A DNA stretch of 64,000 nt from Stigmatella erecta (GCF_900111745.1 NZ_FOIJ01000007.1:402204-466203), one strand, 5' to 3'. Positions 30,562 to 38,330 are shown, numbered from the stretch's first letter. Notes: generated from the sequence alone by a model not told the origin. Made by a program: numbers and translations.

Positions 30562-30609
30562 GAGGGAAGGTATCGAGCCTGCGGCAACGCTGTGGCACGG
30601 CCTTCCCTC
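30562..30609. repeat. Inverted repeat enclosing a T-arm-like motif copy
   Basis: GAGGGAAGG at 30562-30570 pairs perfectly with CCTTCCCTC at 30601-30609. The loop contains a 22-base block (30569-30590) that matches the T-arm-like block at 30625-30646 at 18 of 22 positions. This is repeated, partly decayed structure at the junction between ordinary chromosome and accessory mosaic. Confidence 0.5.
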
Positions 30610-30616
30610 TCGCGAG

Positions 30617-30639
30617 AGGCGGCGGGTATCGAACCCGCC
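30617..30639 (-). repeat. tRNA/tmRNA T-arm-like relic, copy 1 (possible attachment-site remnant)
   Basis: Read on the minus strand this is a five-base-pair stem GCGGG/CCCGC around the loop TTCGATA, followed by CGCCT: the T-arm and start of the 3' acceptor strand of a tRNA or tmRNA. No other tRNA arms and no CCA end are visible, so it is a fragment. 22 of its 23 bases recur at 63906-63928 in the same orientation. Integrated elements often leave such 3'-end copies. Confidence 0.5.
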
Positions 30640-30820
30640 TCAACGCGGAAGCCAAACCCTCAACAGGTCAAGAGTAACTTCCCCAGTCCCCCAGGGCTTA
30701 CGAGAAGCCCGTAGGAGGATGACAGCCCTTCCATGCTCTACGCTGCCCTGTACCTTGGGCTGCTGAGTCTCTGCTCACTTTGCCTGTCCTGTTGTTGAAT
30801 CTGCCTTTGGAGTTTAGTTA

Positions 30821-31357
30821 ATGAAAAACACACAAATGGCCAACCTACGCTGTCAATCAGGCGTGACGCTGATCGAAGCTCTGGCCCTGATAATCGGTGG
30901 CATCGTCGTCCTTGCGGCAGTTGCCTTGGGCGTCTTCAAACTCTTTACCGCTTCCGAAATCTCTACCGAAGCCAGCAACATCACCCAGATCAGCACCAAC
31001 CTGAAAAACCTGAAAGACGGCACCAATGGCTATCGTGATCTTGATACAAAAACAGCGATTGCCTTCCATGTTTTTCCGCTGAACATGGCGCAGAGTCCTG
31101 CTGGGACTGTTAGTAATTCCTGGGGTGGAGCGGTTAGTGTCGATCAGGCTCCTGGAAATAGCGACCACTATATTCTTTCCTACAAGGGCGTTCCCCAAGA
31201 AGCTTGTCAGCAATTGGCCCTCAAGTTGCGCTCAGCCGACTGGGTTGGCTTGACAATAGGAGGTGCTCGCATCGACAAATCTTCAAGCATTTCTGACATT
31301 CAATCTGTGTGCAAATTTCAGGCAAATGGCAATGACTTTGCCTTTGAAGGCACTTAA
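30821..31357 (+). CDS. Type IVb prepilin (PilS-like), low-GC and isolated
   Basis: Encodes 178 residues. A short leader ends in Gly (CQSG) before VTLIEALALIIGG, with Glu at mature position 5 and a long hydrophobic helix: a prepilin-peptidase site. The C-terminal half has two cysteines (EACQQLAL and SVCKF) that would form the pilin disulfide loop, and a PilS-like YILSYKGVP..W.GLTIGG pattern. GGAG lies eight bases before the ATG. Base composition is near 50% GC, far below the neighbours, and codon use includes AAA, ATA and TTG. No other pilus genes are adjacent. Likely acquired from another proteobacterial lineage; whether it is functional here is unknown. Confidence 0.8.
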   Translation: MKNTQMANLRCQSGVTLIEALALIIGGIVVLAAVALGVFKLFTASEISTEASNITQISTNLKNLKDGTNGYRDLDTKTAIAFHVFPLNMAQSPAGTVSNSWGGAVSVDQAPGNSDHYILSYKGVPQEACQQLALKLRSADWVGLTIGGARIDKSSSISDIQSVCKFQANGNDFAFEGT

Positions 31358-31382
31358 GCAACCACGGCTTTGAGTAACGAGG

Positions 31383-31410
31383 AGCGCCACCTGTAGCGGC
31401 GCTTTCATTT
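31383..31410 (+). terminator. Rho-independent terminator after the pilin gene
   Basis: AGCGCC (31383-31388) pairs with GGCGCT (31398-31403) across a nine-base loop, followed by a T-rich TTCATTT. It lies 26 bases past the pilin stop codon, suggesting the pilin is a one-gene transcript. Confidence 0.55.
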
Positions 31411-31429
31411 CCCCAGCGCTGAGTAGGTC

Positions 31430-31849
31430 ATGGACACGGATTTTTATTTGCTCGGCCACGAGGCCGCGGAGGATCGGCGTCTGGTTCGCCAGGCGCAAGA
31501 TCTTGCGGGAGAGACGCGCTGGCTCTTCGACCAACTCGACATCCCCGTGGGCGCCCGAGCGATCGACCTGGGCTGTGGTCCGCGCGGCGTGCTCGATCTC
31601 CTCTCCACGCGAGTGGGCTCCTCCGGCACGGTGGTGGGCCTTGAGCGCGGTGAAGACACGCTCGCTCGCGCACGCGCATTCGTTGCCGAGCATGGCCTGC
31701 ACAACGTCGAGCTGATTCAAGGGGACGCGCGCGCAACGGGGCAGCCGCCCGGCGCATTCGATCTCGTCCACGCGCGCCTCGTGCTCGTCAACGTCCCGCG
31801 CCCTGAGGAAATCGTCCGTCCTCAGGGATTGTCGGGACCGGTGGTTTGA
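31430..31849 (+). pseudogene. Truncated class I SAM-dependent methyltransferase
   Basis: The 139 residues begin like a complete small-molecule methyltransferase: YLLGHEAAEDRRLVRQAQ, motif I AIDLGCGPRGVLDLL, acidic loop VVGLERG, and FDLVHARLVLVNVPRPEEIV. Family members are about 260-280 residues and continue with a post-III helix and C-terminal half; here the reading frame changes to unrelated sequence (RPQGLSGPVV) and stops. The break coincides with a perfect inverted repeat at 31801-31827. It is probably inactive, since the second half of the Rossmann sheet is missing. Confidence 0.7.
31801..31827. repeat. Perfect 9-bp inverted repeat at the methyltransferase truncation point
   Basis: CCCTGAGGA (31801-31809) and TCCTCAGGG (31819-31827) are exact reverse complements separated by nine bases. 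They sit where the methyltransferase homology ends. They may be a recombination scar or a terminator; no T-run follows. Confidence 0.5.
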
Positions 31850-31881
31850 CTTCTCTGCGCCCCGGTGCCAGAGCAAGGCGC

Positions 31882-32745
31882 ATGAGGATCCTCGTCACGG
31901 GCAGTTCGGGCCGCCTCGGTGTGGAGGTGTGCCGGCAGCTTTCCGGCGCGCATACGGTGACAGGCATCGATGTCGCGCCGGGTCCCTTTACCCAGGTCAT
32001 CGGAGGCGTAGAGGATCGCGCGCTTGTCTTTGAGCAGGTGTCACGCGTGGAGGCTGTGGTGCACGTGGCCTCGCTGCACGCGCCACACCGCGATCAGCTT
32101 CCCAAGTCCCGCTTCATCGACGTGAACGTGCAGGGAACCCTGAACTTGCTCGAAGCGGCTGTGGCGCATGGCTGCCAGCGTTTCGTCTACACCAGCACCA
32201 CTTCCGTCTATGGACGCGCCATGGAGCCGCGCGCGCAAGCCGCCGTGTGGGTCACGGAGGAGCTTCCCCCCGAGCCTCGCGACATCTACGACGTCACCAA
32301 GCTGGCCGCCGAGCAGCTTTGCCGGCTGATTCACGAGGAGCACGGACTGCCCGTCATCCTCCTGCGGACCGCGCGCTTCTACCCGCAGCCGTACGAAGCG
32401 CTCGCCCTCCACCGTCTCCACCGGGGGTTGGATGTGCGCGACTGCGCGTGGGCCCACCAGCTGGCGCTGGAAGCCTCGGTCCCCTTCGGGCTGTACAACA
32501 TCTGCGCCCGCTCCCCCTTCCAGCGCGAGGACATGCCGGAGCTATGGGCAGACGCGGCGAGCGTCATCCGCCGCCGGGCGCCCGAGGTAGCCGGGCAGCT
32601 CACACGGCAAGGCATCGGCCTACCCACCCGCATCGATCGCGTCTATGTCATGGCCCGCGCCGAAAGAGAGCTGGGCTTTCAACCGCGATTCAACGCCCGC
32701 GAGTTCCTTGAGTGTGAACCTCAAACAAAGAACAGGGAATTGTAA
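31882..32745 (+). CDS. NAD-dependent epimerase/dehydratase family protein (extended SDR)
   Basis: Encodes 287 residues. The Rossmann nucleotide site is ILVTGSSGRLG, followed by VVHVASLHAPH, NVQGTLNLLEAA, the TSTTSVYG Ser/Thr strand and catalytic YDVTK (Tyr/Lys). These features fit sugar-nucleotide epimerases and dehydratases. It would act on a nucleotide sugar or similar substrate in the cytoplasm; specificity is not readable. It follows the broken methyltransferase by 32 bases and converges on a glycosyltransferase gene, a plausible glycan-modification pairing. Confidence 0.85.
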   Translation: MRILVTGSSGRLGVEVCRQLSGAHTVTGIDVAPGPFTQVIGGVEDRALVFEQVSRVEAVVHVASLHAPHRDQLPKSRFIDVNVQGTLNLLEAAVAHGCQRFVYTSTTSVYGRAMEPRAQAAVWVTEELPPEPRDIYDVTKLAAEQLCRLIHEEHGLPVILLRTARFYPQPYEALALHRLHRGLDVRDCAWAHQLALEASVPFGLYNICARSPFQREDMPELWADAASVIRRRAPEVAGQLTRQGIGLPTRIDRVYVMARAERELGFQPRFNAREFLECEPQTKNREL

Positions 32746-32764
32746 GACCGTCAGGGCTGAGCGG

Positions 32765-33895
32765 TCAGTCATCCATGCCCAGCACTGCCCCGACTTCGGA
32801 CAGACCCGGGCCCAGCAGCCGCTCGTACAGGTGCAGGTGCTCCTCCGCCGAGCGCAGGAAGCCCTGGCGCAAGGTCTCACCGAGGGCACGGTCGGCCTCC
32901 GTGGACGCTGGCACGCCGCGATCCAGCCACGCCGCGATCGCGTCACGCAGGGCCCCCACATCCTGGATGGGGATGATCTGCTTGGGGCCATAGCCTCCGA
33001 GCATGATGGGGAGGTTGCCCGAGTCCGTGGCAATCACCGGCTTGCCGAGCATGACCGTCTGAGCGGCCGCGAGCGAGAAAGGCTCGCCCTGGGAGCCGCC
33101 ATCGATCGTCGGATGCAGCAAGAAGTCCGCCTGCCGGATGGCCTCCCAGCTCTGCTCCACGCTGTAGTGAATGAAGTGGATACGCCTGCGCTCCTGCCAC
33201 GGCGCCACCCGGGCGAGCAGCGCCTCGTCGAGTCCCGTGGGAAAGATGCGCTGGTCCTTGCCCGCGTGGAAGAAGGTGAAGTCCTCCCGGCCCGCCTCCA
33301 GCAGCTCGAGCACCGCCTGGAGCGAGATCGCCGAGCCCTTCCACCTCGATAGGCGCGTCGGCTGGAGGATCAACTTCCCGGAGACCGGCGGAAAGGCGTA
33401 CGCGCTCTGGCTCATCGTCAGCGAGAGGAACACCTCGTGAATCTCGGCGCGGGGGATCTTCCGGCGGGTCTCGTCGGCGATGTAGCGAGAATGCGCGATG
33501 ATGGGCAGCCCGCGGTGACGCAGCACATCCCAGCCCGCCTCTGCATCCGTCATGCAGTGCATGTTGTGGACGAGCCGAGGGGGCCGAGGCTGCGCGAGCA
33601 GCCCATCGATCAGCCGCCGGGTCATCGCCGGGCGGTGGAACTGCGAGTTGTGAAGCTGCACCACGTCGAAGCCCTGGACGGCCTGGAGCAGCTCTTCCAG
33701 CGCCCGCTGCTCATCGCTTGGCTCGGCCAGCAGATCCAGCGCCTCCAGGTAGTGCGCGTCCAGCGCCCCCCGGGTGCCGGCGAAGACCTCCGTGGTGGCG
33801 CCCAGCCGCCGCAACTCCTGGACCAGCTTGCCGATATGCACCGCATCCCCTCCGGCGGTGGGGAGGGCAATCCAGTTGATATGGGCGATCTTCAA
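32765..33895 (-). CDS. GT4-like family glycosyltransferase
   Basis: Encodes 376 residues with the GT-B layout: N-terminal IAHINWIALPTAGGDAVHIGKLVQEL, a VVQLHNSQFHRP region, an inter-domain IAHSRYIADE, then the C-terminal LILQPTRLSRWKG start, LLHPTIDGGSQGEPFSLAAAQTVMLGKPVIATDSGN (the E-x7-E-like donor site) and a final helical tail. Donor and acceptor are unknown. The start is TTG at 33895, supported by AAGGAGG six bases upstream; that ribosome site lies inside the last codons of the deaminase stub, so the two overlap. Confidence 0.85.
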   Translation of the reverse strand: MKIAHINWIALPTAGGDAVHIGKLVQELRRLGATTEVFAGTRGALDAHYLEALDLLAEPSDEQRALEELLQAVQGFDVVQLHNSQFHRPAMTRRLIDGLLAQPRPPRLVHNMHCMTDAEAGWDVLRHRGLPIIAHSRYIADETRRKIPRAEIHEVFLSLTMSQSAYAFPPVSGKLILQPTRLSRWKGSAISLQAVLELLEAGREDFTFFHAGKDQRIFPTGLDEALLARVAPWQERRRIHFIHYSVEQSWEAIRQADFLLHPTIDGGSQGEPFSLAAAQTVMLGKPVIATDSGNLPIMLGGYGPKQIIPIQDVGALRDAIAAWLDRGVPASTEADRALGETLRQGFLRSAEEHLHLYERLLGPGLSEVGAVLGMDD

Positions 33896-34014
33896 TGGAC
33901 CTCCTTGGCACCGCTGGCCAATAGCCGTCCCTCCCTGACGAGGACAGCCCCCACCGTGAGGTTGGGGTGGCTGCGCCCGACGGCCAACATGGCCTGCTCC
34001 AGGGCCTTCTGCAT
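33892..34014 (-). pseudogene. RibD/cytidine-deaminase-like N-terminal stub
   Basis: The 40 residues from the ATG at 34014 read MQKALEQAMLAVGRSHPNLTVGAVLVREGRLLASG, matching the first helix and strand of RibD-type deaminases, in which the HAE and PCxxC zinc motifs should follow within 15 residues. Instead the frame stops (KEVH then TGA) inside the start of the glycosyltransferase gene. Homology also begins slightly upstream (DAYW), where an AT-rich stretch intrudes, so the gene is cut at both ends. It cannot bind zinc and is likely a relic. Confidence 0.6.
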
Positions 34015-34082
34015 CCAGTACGCATCCCCTCCCTGGCAGGAATTAATTTGCCTTGGCAAGAAGGTAAACATATCCAATTAAA

Positions 34083-34571
34083 ATGAATAAACCAAAAAAG
34101 ACAGGTAAGCTGCAGCAGGCCGTCCAGTGGGCCGGGGGCACCCTCTTGCTCGCCGCGCCGGGGCTGGGTTGCGCCAGAGCTCACGCGGACGAGCCATGGA
34201 CCTTCACGACCATCGCCGATGCGCGCAGCGGCATCGCCACGCCGGTGGATCTCGGGGCGCCGGGGGACTCGCCCGGCGACATGTTCGTGTTTGATCAGCC
34301 ACTGCTGAACGAGGCCAAGCAGAACATCGGCTCCAACAGCGGTTTCTGCGTGCGCACGCTGCCGGGCCAGTTCAACGAGTGCCAGTGGACGCTCACCCTC
34401 GCCGACGGCACCATCACCGTGGCGGGGCGTGAGTCCGACACCGGCACCTCGATGATCCCAGTCGCTGGAGGCACCGGCAATTACCTGGGCGTGAAGGGAG
34501 TGCTGGCCACCACCCCCAATGGGGACAGGACCTTCACGCAGGTGCTCTCGCTGATCAAAGCGGCGCCGTAA
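34083..34571 (+). CDS. Secreted allene-oxide-cyclase/dirigent-like barrel protein
   Basis: Encodes 162 residues. An N-terminal basic region plus LLLAAPGLGC..AHA suggests export. The mature part has the AOC-like beta-barrel pattern: DSPGDMFVFDQPLLNEAKQNIG, SGFCVRTLPG, a CQWTLTLADGTITVAG strand pair and the PVAGGTGNYLGVKGVL turn, which are hallmarks of dirigent and allene oxide cyclase-like folds. Plant members steer phenoxy-radical coupling or cyclise epoxides; bacterial members are uncharacterised. An AT-rich 60-base segment directly upstream probably holds its promoter. Confidence 0.75.
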   Translation: MNKPKKTGKLQQAVQWAGGTLLLAAPGLGCARAHADEPWTFTTIADARSGIATPVDLGAPGDSPGDMFVFDQPLLNEAKQNIGSNSGFCVRTLPGQFNECQWTLTLADGTITVAGRESDTGTSMIPVAGGTGNYLGVKGVLATTPNGDRTFTQVLSLIKAAP

Positions 34572-34584
34572 CGGCGCGAGGGCA

Positions 34585-35034
34585 TCACAGGTGAAAGTCG
34601 CCTGCCGCCTCGGGCTGGTAGAGAACCTCCAGGATGCGGAGCTTGCCAAGGCGCTCATTCGGCAACGGCCACTCGATGATGTCACCCACCCGGAGCCCCA
34701 GCAGGGCCAGCCCCACTGGCGCCAGGATCGAGACCCTCGATTGCTCCATGTTCGCCTCTTCCGGATAGACCAGCGACGCCTCCCGGCGACGGCCCGTATC
34801 CAGGTCCTCGAAGAGGATGCGCGATCTCATGGTGACGATATCGGGCGGGATCTGCTCCTGCCGCACCAGTTGGGCCCGGTCCAGCTCCAGCTCCAGTTGC
34901 TCGGCCGCTGCCGCCTTGGTGCCCTCCAGGTGCCGCTCCACCACCGTCCGCAGGCGGGTCATGTCCTCGGGGGTGATTTGCAAAGCCGGAACGGTTGCCG
35001 CGAAGCGCGGCGCATGCACTGAACGTGAGCTCAT
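34585..35034 (-). CDS. Rnk/GreA C-terminal-domain family protein (GreA/GreB-like elongation factor regulator)
   Basis: Encodes 149 residues. A short N-terminal helical region (EDMTRLRTVVERHLEG...AAAEQLELELDRAQLV) precedes the FKBP-like GreA/GreB C-terminal domain: VTMRSRILFEDLDTGRRREASLVYPEEAN, then SILAPVGLALLGLRVGDIIEWPLP, the family signature. Rnk-type proteins bind RNA polymerase but lack the long coiled coil needed to rescue stalled complexes. Gene ends 13 bases from the stop of the AOC-like gene on the opposite strand. Confidence 0.85.
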   Translation of the reverse strand: MSSRSVHAPRFAATVPALQITPEDMTRLRTVVERHLEGTKAAAAEQLELELDRAQLVRQEQIPPDIVTMRSRILFEDLDTGRRREASLVYPEEANMEQSRVSILAPVGLALLGLRVGDIIEWPLPNERLGKLRILEVLYQPEAAGDFHL

Positions 35035-35316
35035 GGTGACTCCCGGTGCTCCTGGCGCACCATGGCGGCCGGGAGCCCTTCAGAGGGAACAGATGGAATG
35101 AGGCGAAGGGGGACTACGGGCCGCGAGGCAGGGATGCGCCGTCGGCGGTGGGGTTAACCCGTCACCGTCGAGGCGCAGACCCCAGGGCAAGGCGTTTTCC
35201 GGACACACCTTCCCGGAGCGCCGCGCCTGGGCATCGATGCTCTGAGCGAGAGGATGAATCGGGACAAAACGCCTCCAAGTACCTCCGGGAAAGGTACTCG
35301 CCCAAAGGACTTTTCA

Positions 35317-35439
35317 CAACCCCGTCTCGATGCAGCCCCCGTGCGCTCCCACCACCCCCTGCCGGACGAGCCACAGCCCAAGGCCAACGCCGCCGTGGTT
35401 CTTTTCGGGTACGGCCCGCTCGGACAGGCCAGGGCTCAG
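35317..35439 (-). pseudogene. C-terminal relic of a histidine kinase ATPase domain
   Basis: A stretch of about 40 codons reads ERAVPEKNHGGVGLGLWL followed by VRQ and AHGG, the G2-box region of HATPase domains, ending in a TGA where the usual GxGSTFxxxLP tail should follow. Nothing upstream in this frame resembles the rest of a kinase, and the sequence runs into the 3' end of the GST gene. It is a fragment only. The other 280 bases of this 400-base gap (35035-35316) show no recognisable gene. Confidence 0.6.
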
Positions 35440-36089
35440 TCCTGCTCGGGCACGCCGAGCGGAAAGAAGGAGCGGTAAGGCCGCGCCTCGTCCACGGCGC
35501 GCGCGAAGGACGGCCGCTTCAGCAACCGCTGGCGGTAGGCATGGACGTTGGCGAAGCGCGCGTCGATGGGGTGGGTCCAGTGCGCGTAGAACAGGAACGG
35601 CGCGGCGGCGCAGTCCGCCAGGCTGAAATCCTGGCCCGAGGCCCACTCACGGTTCGCCATCCACCCATCGAGCCAGCCATAGGCCATCTCGAGCTGCGTG
35701 CGCGCTTCCGACACGCCGTACGGGTCACGGCTCGCCTCGGGCCGCAGCTGGTTGAAGACGATCCGCCCCTGCGGCGTCGACACGTAGTTGTCGAAGAACC
35801 GGTCCAGGGCGCGCACTTCCAGCGCCGCGCGTGCATCCTCGGGAATCAGCCGCACCGGGCCCGGGTGATACAGCTGCAAGTGCTCGATGATGATGCTCGA
35901 CTCCGGCACCGTGCGGCCCTCGTCCACCAGGACGGGGAAGCGCTTGAGCGGCCAGAGCGCCGCGAGCTCGGCCATCACCTCGGCGCTGTCCACCATGCGC
36001 CATTCGAAGGGCAAGGCGTTCTCATAGAGCGCGATCAACACCTTCTGGCAGTACGACGAGAACGGGTGCGCATAGAACTTCAGGGCCAT
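35436..36089 (-). CDS. Glutathione S-transferase family protein
   Basis: Encodes 217 residues. The thioredoxin-like N-terminal domain begins LKFYAHPFSSYCQKVLIALYENALPFEW, with a Ser/Cys in the catalytic-start position, then KRFPVLVDEGRTVPESSIIIEHL (cis-Pro and the ES glutathione motif). The helical C-terminal domain has FSLADCAAAPFLFYAHW (N-capping box). The ATG at 36089 has GGAGG nine bases upstream. It is divergent from an HxlR regulator across 103 bases holding a strong palindrome, so it is probably the target of that regulator. Confidence 0.9.
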   Translation of the reverse strand: MALKFYAHPFSSYCQKVLIALYENALPFEWRMVDSAEVMAELAALWPLKRFPVLVDEGRTVPESSIIIEHLQLYHPGPVRLIPEDARAALEVRALDRFFDNYVSTPQGRIVFNQLRPEASRDPYGVSEARTQLEMAYGWLDGWMANREWASGQDFSLADCAAAPFLFYAHWTHPIDARFANVHAYRQRLLKRPSFARAVDEARPYRSFFPLGVPEQD

Positions 36090-36150
36090 CGTGGAGTCCT
36101 CCAGCTGGGGCACAAACTGCTTGCAGATTGAAACCGGTTGCGTTGTAGAC

Positions 36151-36177
36151 AAACCGCTTTTAAGCTGCAAGCGGTTT
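36151..36177. promoter_or_regulatory. Palindromic operator candidate between GST and HxlR genes
   Basis: AAACCGCTT (36151-36159) and AAGCGGTTT (36169-36177) form a perfect 9-bp inverted repeat with a nine-base spacer, just upstream of the HxlR ribosome site. A related AAACCGGTT lies at 36131-36139. HxlR proteins bind such palindromes in divergent promoters and usually repress both genes until an electrophile or oxidant is sensed. Confidence 0.55.
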
Positions 36178-36192
36178 CTAGGAGTTCATGGG

Positions 36193-36699
36193 ATGGAAGG
36201 ACCGCGCCGCTCGGGCTGCCCGATCAACTTGACGCTGGAGGTGCTCGGCGACCGCTGGAGCCTGATCGTCATCCGTGACGTCATGTTCGGCAACCGGCGC
36301 CATTACCGCGAGCTGCTGAACCAGTCCGAGGAGGGCATCGCCTCCAACATCCTCGCGGCCCGGCTCAAGCACCTGCTCGAGGCCGGCCTGCTCTCCAAGC
36401 GCGACGACCCCAGGCACCGGCAGAAGGCCATCTACAGCCTCACCGAGCCCGCCATCCAGCTCGTGCCGCTGCTCGCCCACATGGGGGCCTGGGGCGTGCG
36501 GCATACGCCCGTCACCGAGGAACTGGCGATCCGCGCACAGCTGCTGGAGCAAGGGGGTCCAGCCTTGTGGGAGGCCTTCATGGAGGAGCTTCGGGCGGTG
36601 CATCTCGGCGCGCCCGCGCCCTCCCGCTCGGTCCTCGCCGAACTCCAGGCGGCCTTCGAGCAAACCGTGCGCAATCGCGCTCACGCCCCGGGCAAATGA
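36193..36699 (+). CDS. HxlR family transcriptional regulator
   Basis: Encodes 168 residues with the winged-helix HxlR signature: CPINLTLEVLGDRWSLIVIRDVMFG, FGNRRHYRELLNQSEEGIASNILAARLKHLLEAGLL and the wing KRDDPRHRQKAIYSLTE. The N-terminal Cys before PIN is the redox-sensing Cys position in many HxlR proteins. TAGGAG precedes the ATG at 36193 by eight bases. About 60 residues at the C-terminus extend beyond the usual domain. It likely controls itself and the divergent GST gene. Confidence 0.92.
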   Translation: MEGPRRSGCPINLTLEVLGDRWSLIVIRDVMFGNRRHYRELLNQSEEGIASNILAARLKHLLEAGLLSKRDDPRHRQKAIYSLTEPAIQLVPLLAHMGAWGVRHTPVTEELAIRAQLLEQGGPALWEAFMEELRAVHLGAPAPSRSVLAELQAAFEQTVRNRAHAPGK

Positions 36700-36715
36700 C
36701 TGCCTCGGCCAGAGG

Positions 36716-37768
36716 TCAGGGGGTCCAGCGCGCCACCTGGAGCGTGTCTCCCGCCCCATAACTCACCGTGTACACGGTCAACCGCGCCGTGCCTCCCGGC
36801 TCACGGGAGCAGTGCACGAGCACCGGCTGGCGGGGTGCGCCCGCCGCCTCGTTCAACCTCCGGACCGCCGCCTCGGGGGTGTCCGCGTCCAGCTGGGCCA
36901 CGACCCCATGCCCGGTGATCGAGATGTGCGCGAGCATCCGCAGCTCCTCGCGTGTGTGCGCGGTCTCGATGAAGACCAGGTCGGGATCCTGCCGGGAGAA
37001 GGCGGAGATCGCCCGCCCCAGGGTCAGCTTCTCATCCAGGATGAGGGCGCCGGTCCGGGGATCCAGCGGCAAGGGCCGCTCCAGCGCAACCAGGGTGTTC
37101 ATGTGCCTGGGAAGGACCGCCAGCGCCGCGCGCCACGCCGCGGCCCGCTCCGGGGAGGGCTCCCCCGTGAAGAGCACCATGTGGCCCTGGAACAGCATCT
37201 TCGGCGAGAAGAAGGTCTGGTCGAGGAAGCCGGCCTCCTCCGGGGACAGGGGCAGCGCGGAGAAGGGGCGGAAGAGCGCCTGGGCCTCGCGGTCCCGGGC
37301 CAGCGCGGAGACCTCGCTGCCCAGGTCGCCGTCCTGGAAGTCCACGAGGAAGAGCCACTCGGGCGCCTCGGCGCCGGGGGGTAAGGACACCTGGCCACGG
37401 GTCGGACGGCGGGGGTCCTGGCCTCGCTGGGCCACGGTGCCCAGTGCCCGGCCCAACGCGGCATGGAGCACCGGATCGTAATGCTGCCGGACCCTCTTGG
37501 GCTCCCGCCCGGACATCCCCTGGGACCCGGCATCCACCGGCGGCAGGAAGAGCAACGTCACGCCCGCGGCCACGGTGCCGTCGTCGAGGGTATCGGCCCA
37601 GACGGAGAAGAAGGAGGCCCGGACCCGCTCCGCCAGGGTGAACAGGGCCAGGGCGGCCTCCTCCAAGGTCCCGGCGGGGGGCGGTGCCCCCGCGTTGAAC
37701 CCCTCCTCCTGGAGCGAGCGGGTCAGCGCGGCAATCAAGGTCTCGGCGGTGGCGGGAGGGGCGGTCAT
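36716..37768 (-). CDS. GspE/PilT-like secretion ATPase homologue lacking Walker A
   Basis: Encodes 350 residues. The first 190 are not recognised. From about residue 180 the sequence tracks the type II/IV secretion ATPase core: [16 protein letters not shown] at the Walker A place (GxTGSGKTTT lost), [10 protein letters not shown] at the Asp-box strand, [20 protein letters not shown] where GspE has LRAILRQDPDVIMVGE, and [20 protein letters not shown] where GspE has the ALTGHLVLSTLHTND His box. With no P-loop it should not hydrolyse ATP in the normal way. The frame is intact for 350 codons, so it is probably a functional, repurposed protein and not a relic. It converges on HxlR. Confidence 0.65.
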   Translation of the reverse strand: MTAPPATAETLIAALTRSLQEEGFNAGAPPPAGTLEEAALALFTLAERVRASFFSVWADTLDDGTVAAGVTLLFLPPVDAGSQGMSGREPKRVRQHYDPVLHAALGRALGTVAQRGQDPRRPTRGQVSLPPGAEAPEWLFLVDFQDGDLGSEVSALARDREAQALFRPFSALPLSPEEAGFLDQTFFSPKMLFQGHMVLFTGEPSPERAAAWRAALAVLPRHMNTLVALERPLPLDPRTGALILDEKLTLGRAISAFSRQDPDLVFIETAHTREELRMLAHISITGHGVVAQLDADTPEAAVRRLNEAAGAPRQPVLVHCSREPGGTARLTVYTVSYGAGDTLQVARWTP

Positions 37769-37879
37769 GGGCGTGCCCAGGGTTGTACTCCAGCGGCGCC
37801 CTCCCCTCCTCCCTCGCTTTTCGAGCCGTCCTCAGGTCCCGCCTTCGTCGACGATCGCCTGGGTCGTGGCCTCCAGCCA

Positions 37880-38330
37880 GCGCCGGGTGGAGGAAAGGAA
37901 TACCCCGTGGATTGTCTAATCTACGCCTCGGGCTTCGAGGTCTCGACCGAATACACCCGCAGGTTGGGCTTCGACATCCGCGGGCGCGGCGGCAAGTCCC
38001 TGCGCGACAGCTGGGCCGAAGGCGCGGCGGCGTTGCATGGCATGCACAGCCGGGGCTACCCGAACCTGCTGATCTTCAGCACGGCGCAGAGCGGCTGGGC
38101 GATCAACTTCGTGCACATCCTCAACGAGCAGTCGCAACACGCCGCCTACATCATCGAGCGCTGCCTGAAGCGTGGCATCGAGACGATCGAGCCCTCGGAG
38201 CAGGCGCAGCAGCAATGGTGGGAGGTCACTTCGGGGATCTCAAGAAGAAGGGCATCACCTTCGGCGGTCCCGAATGCACGCCCGGCTATTACAACAACGA
38301 GGGCATCAAGACCACCTACCGCCAGGAGGT
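37880..38330 (+). pseudogene. C-terminal relic of a flavin monooxygenase (Baeyer-Villiger type)
   Basis: From about 37880 one frame reads [51 protein letters not shown] and [17 protein letters not shown]: the last third of Baeyer-Villiger monooxygenases (VDCxIxATGFE motif onward). Near 38218 homology switches to a second frame, which continues with [10 protein letters not shown], another hallmark of this family's C-terminus. There is no FAD or NADPH site, so the first two thirds are missing. The second frame runs on without a stop into the SMP-30-like gene. Confidence 0.7.

Noticed and set aside
35046..36131. 361-codon plus-strand frame across the GST gene
   Set aside because: It is antisense to a well-supported GST gene and has no motif; the first 280 bases are simply non-coding.
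36716..37768. Calling this gene a type II/IV secretion ATPase
   Set aside because: Walker A is missing and there are no pilus or secretion genes beside it; only a homologue label is justified.
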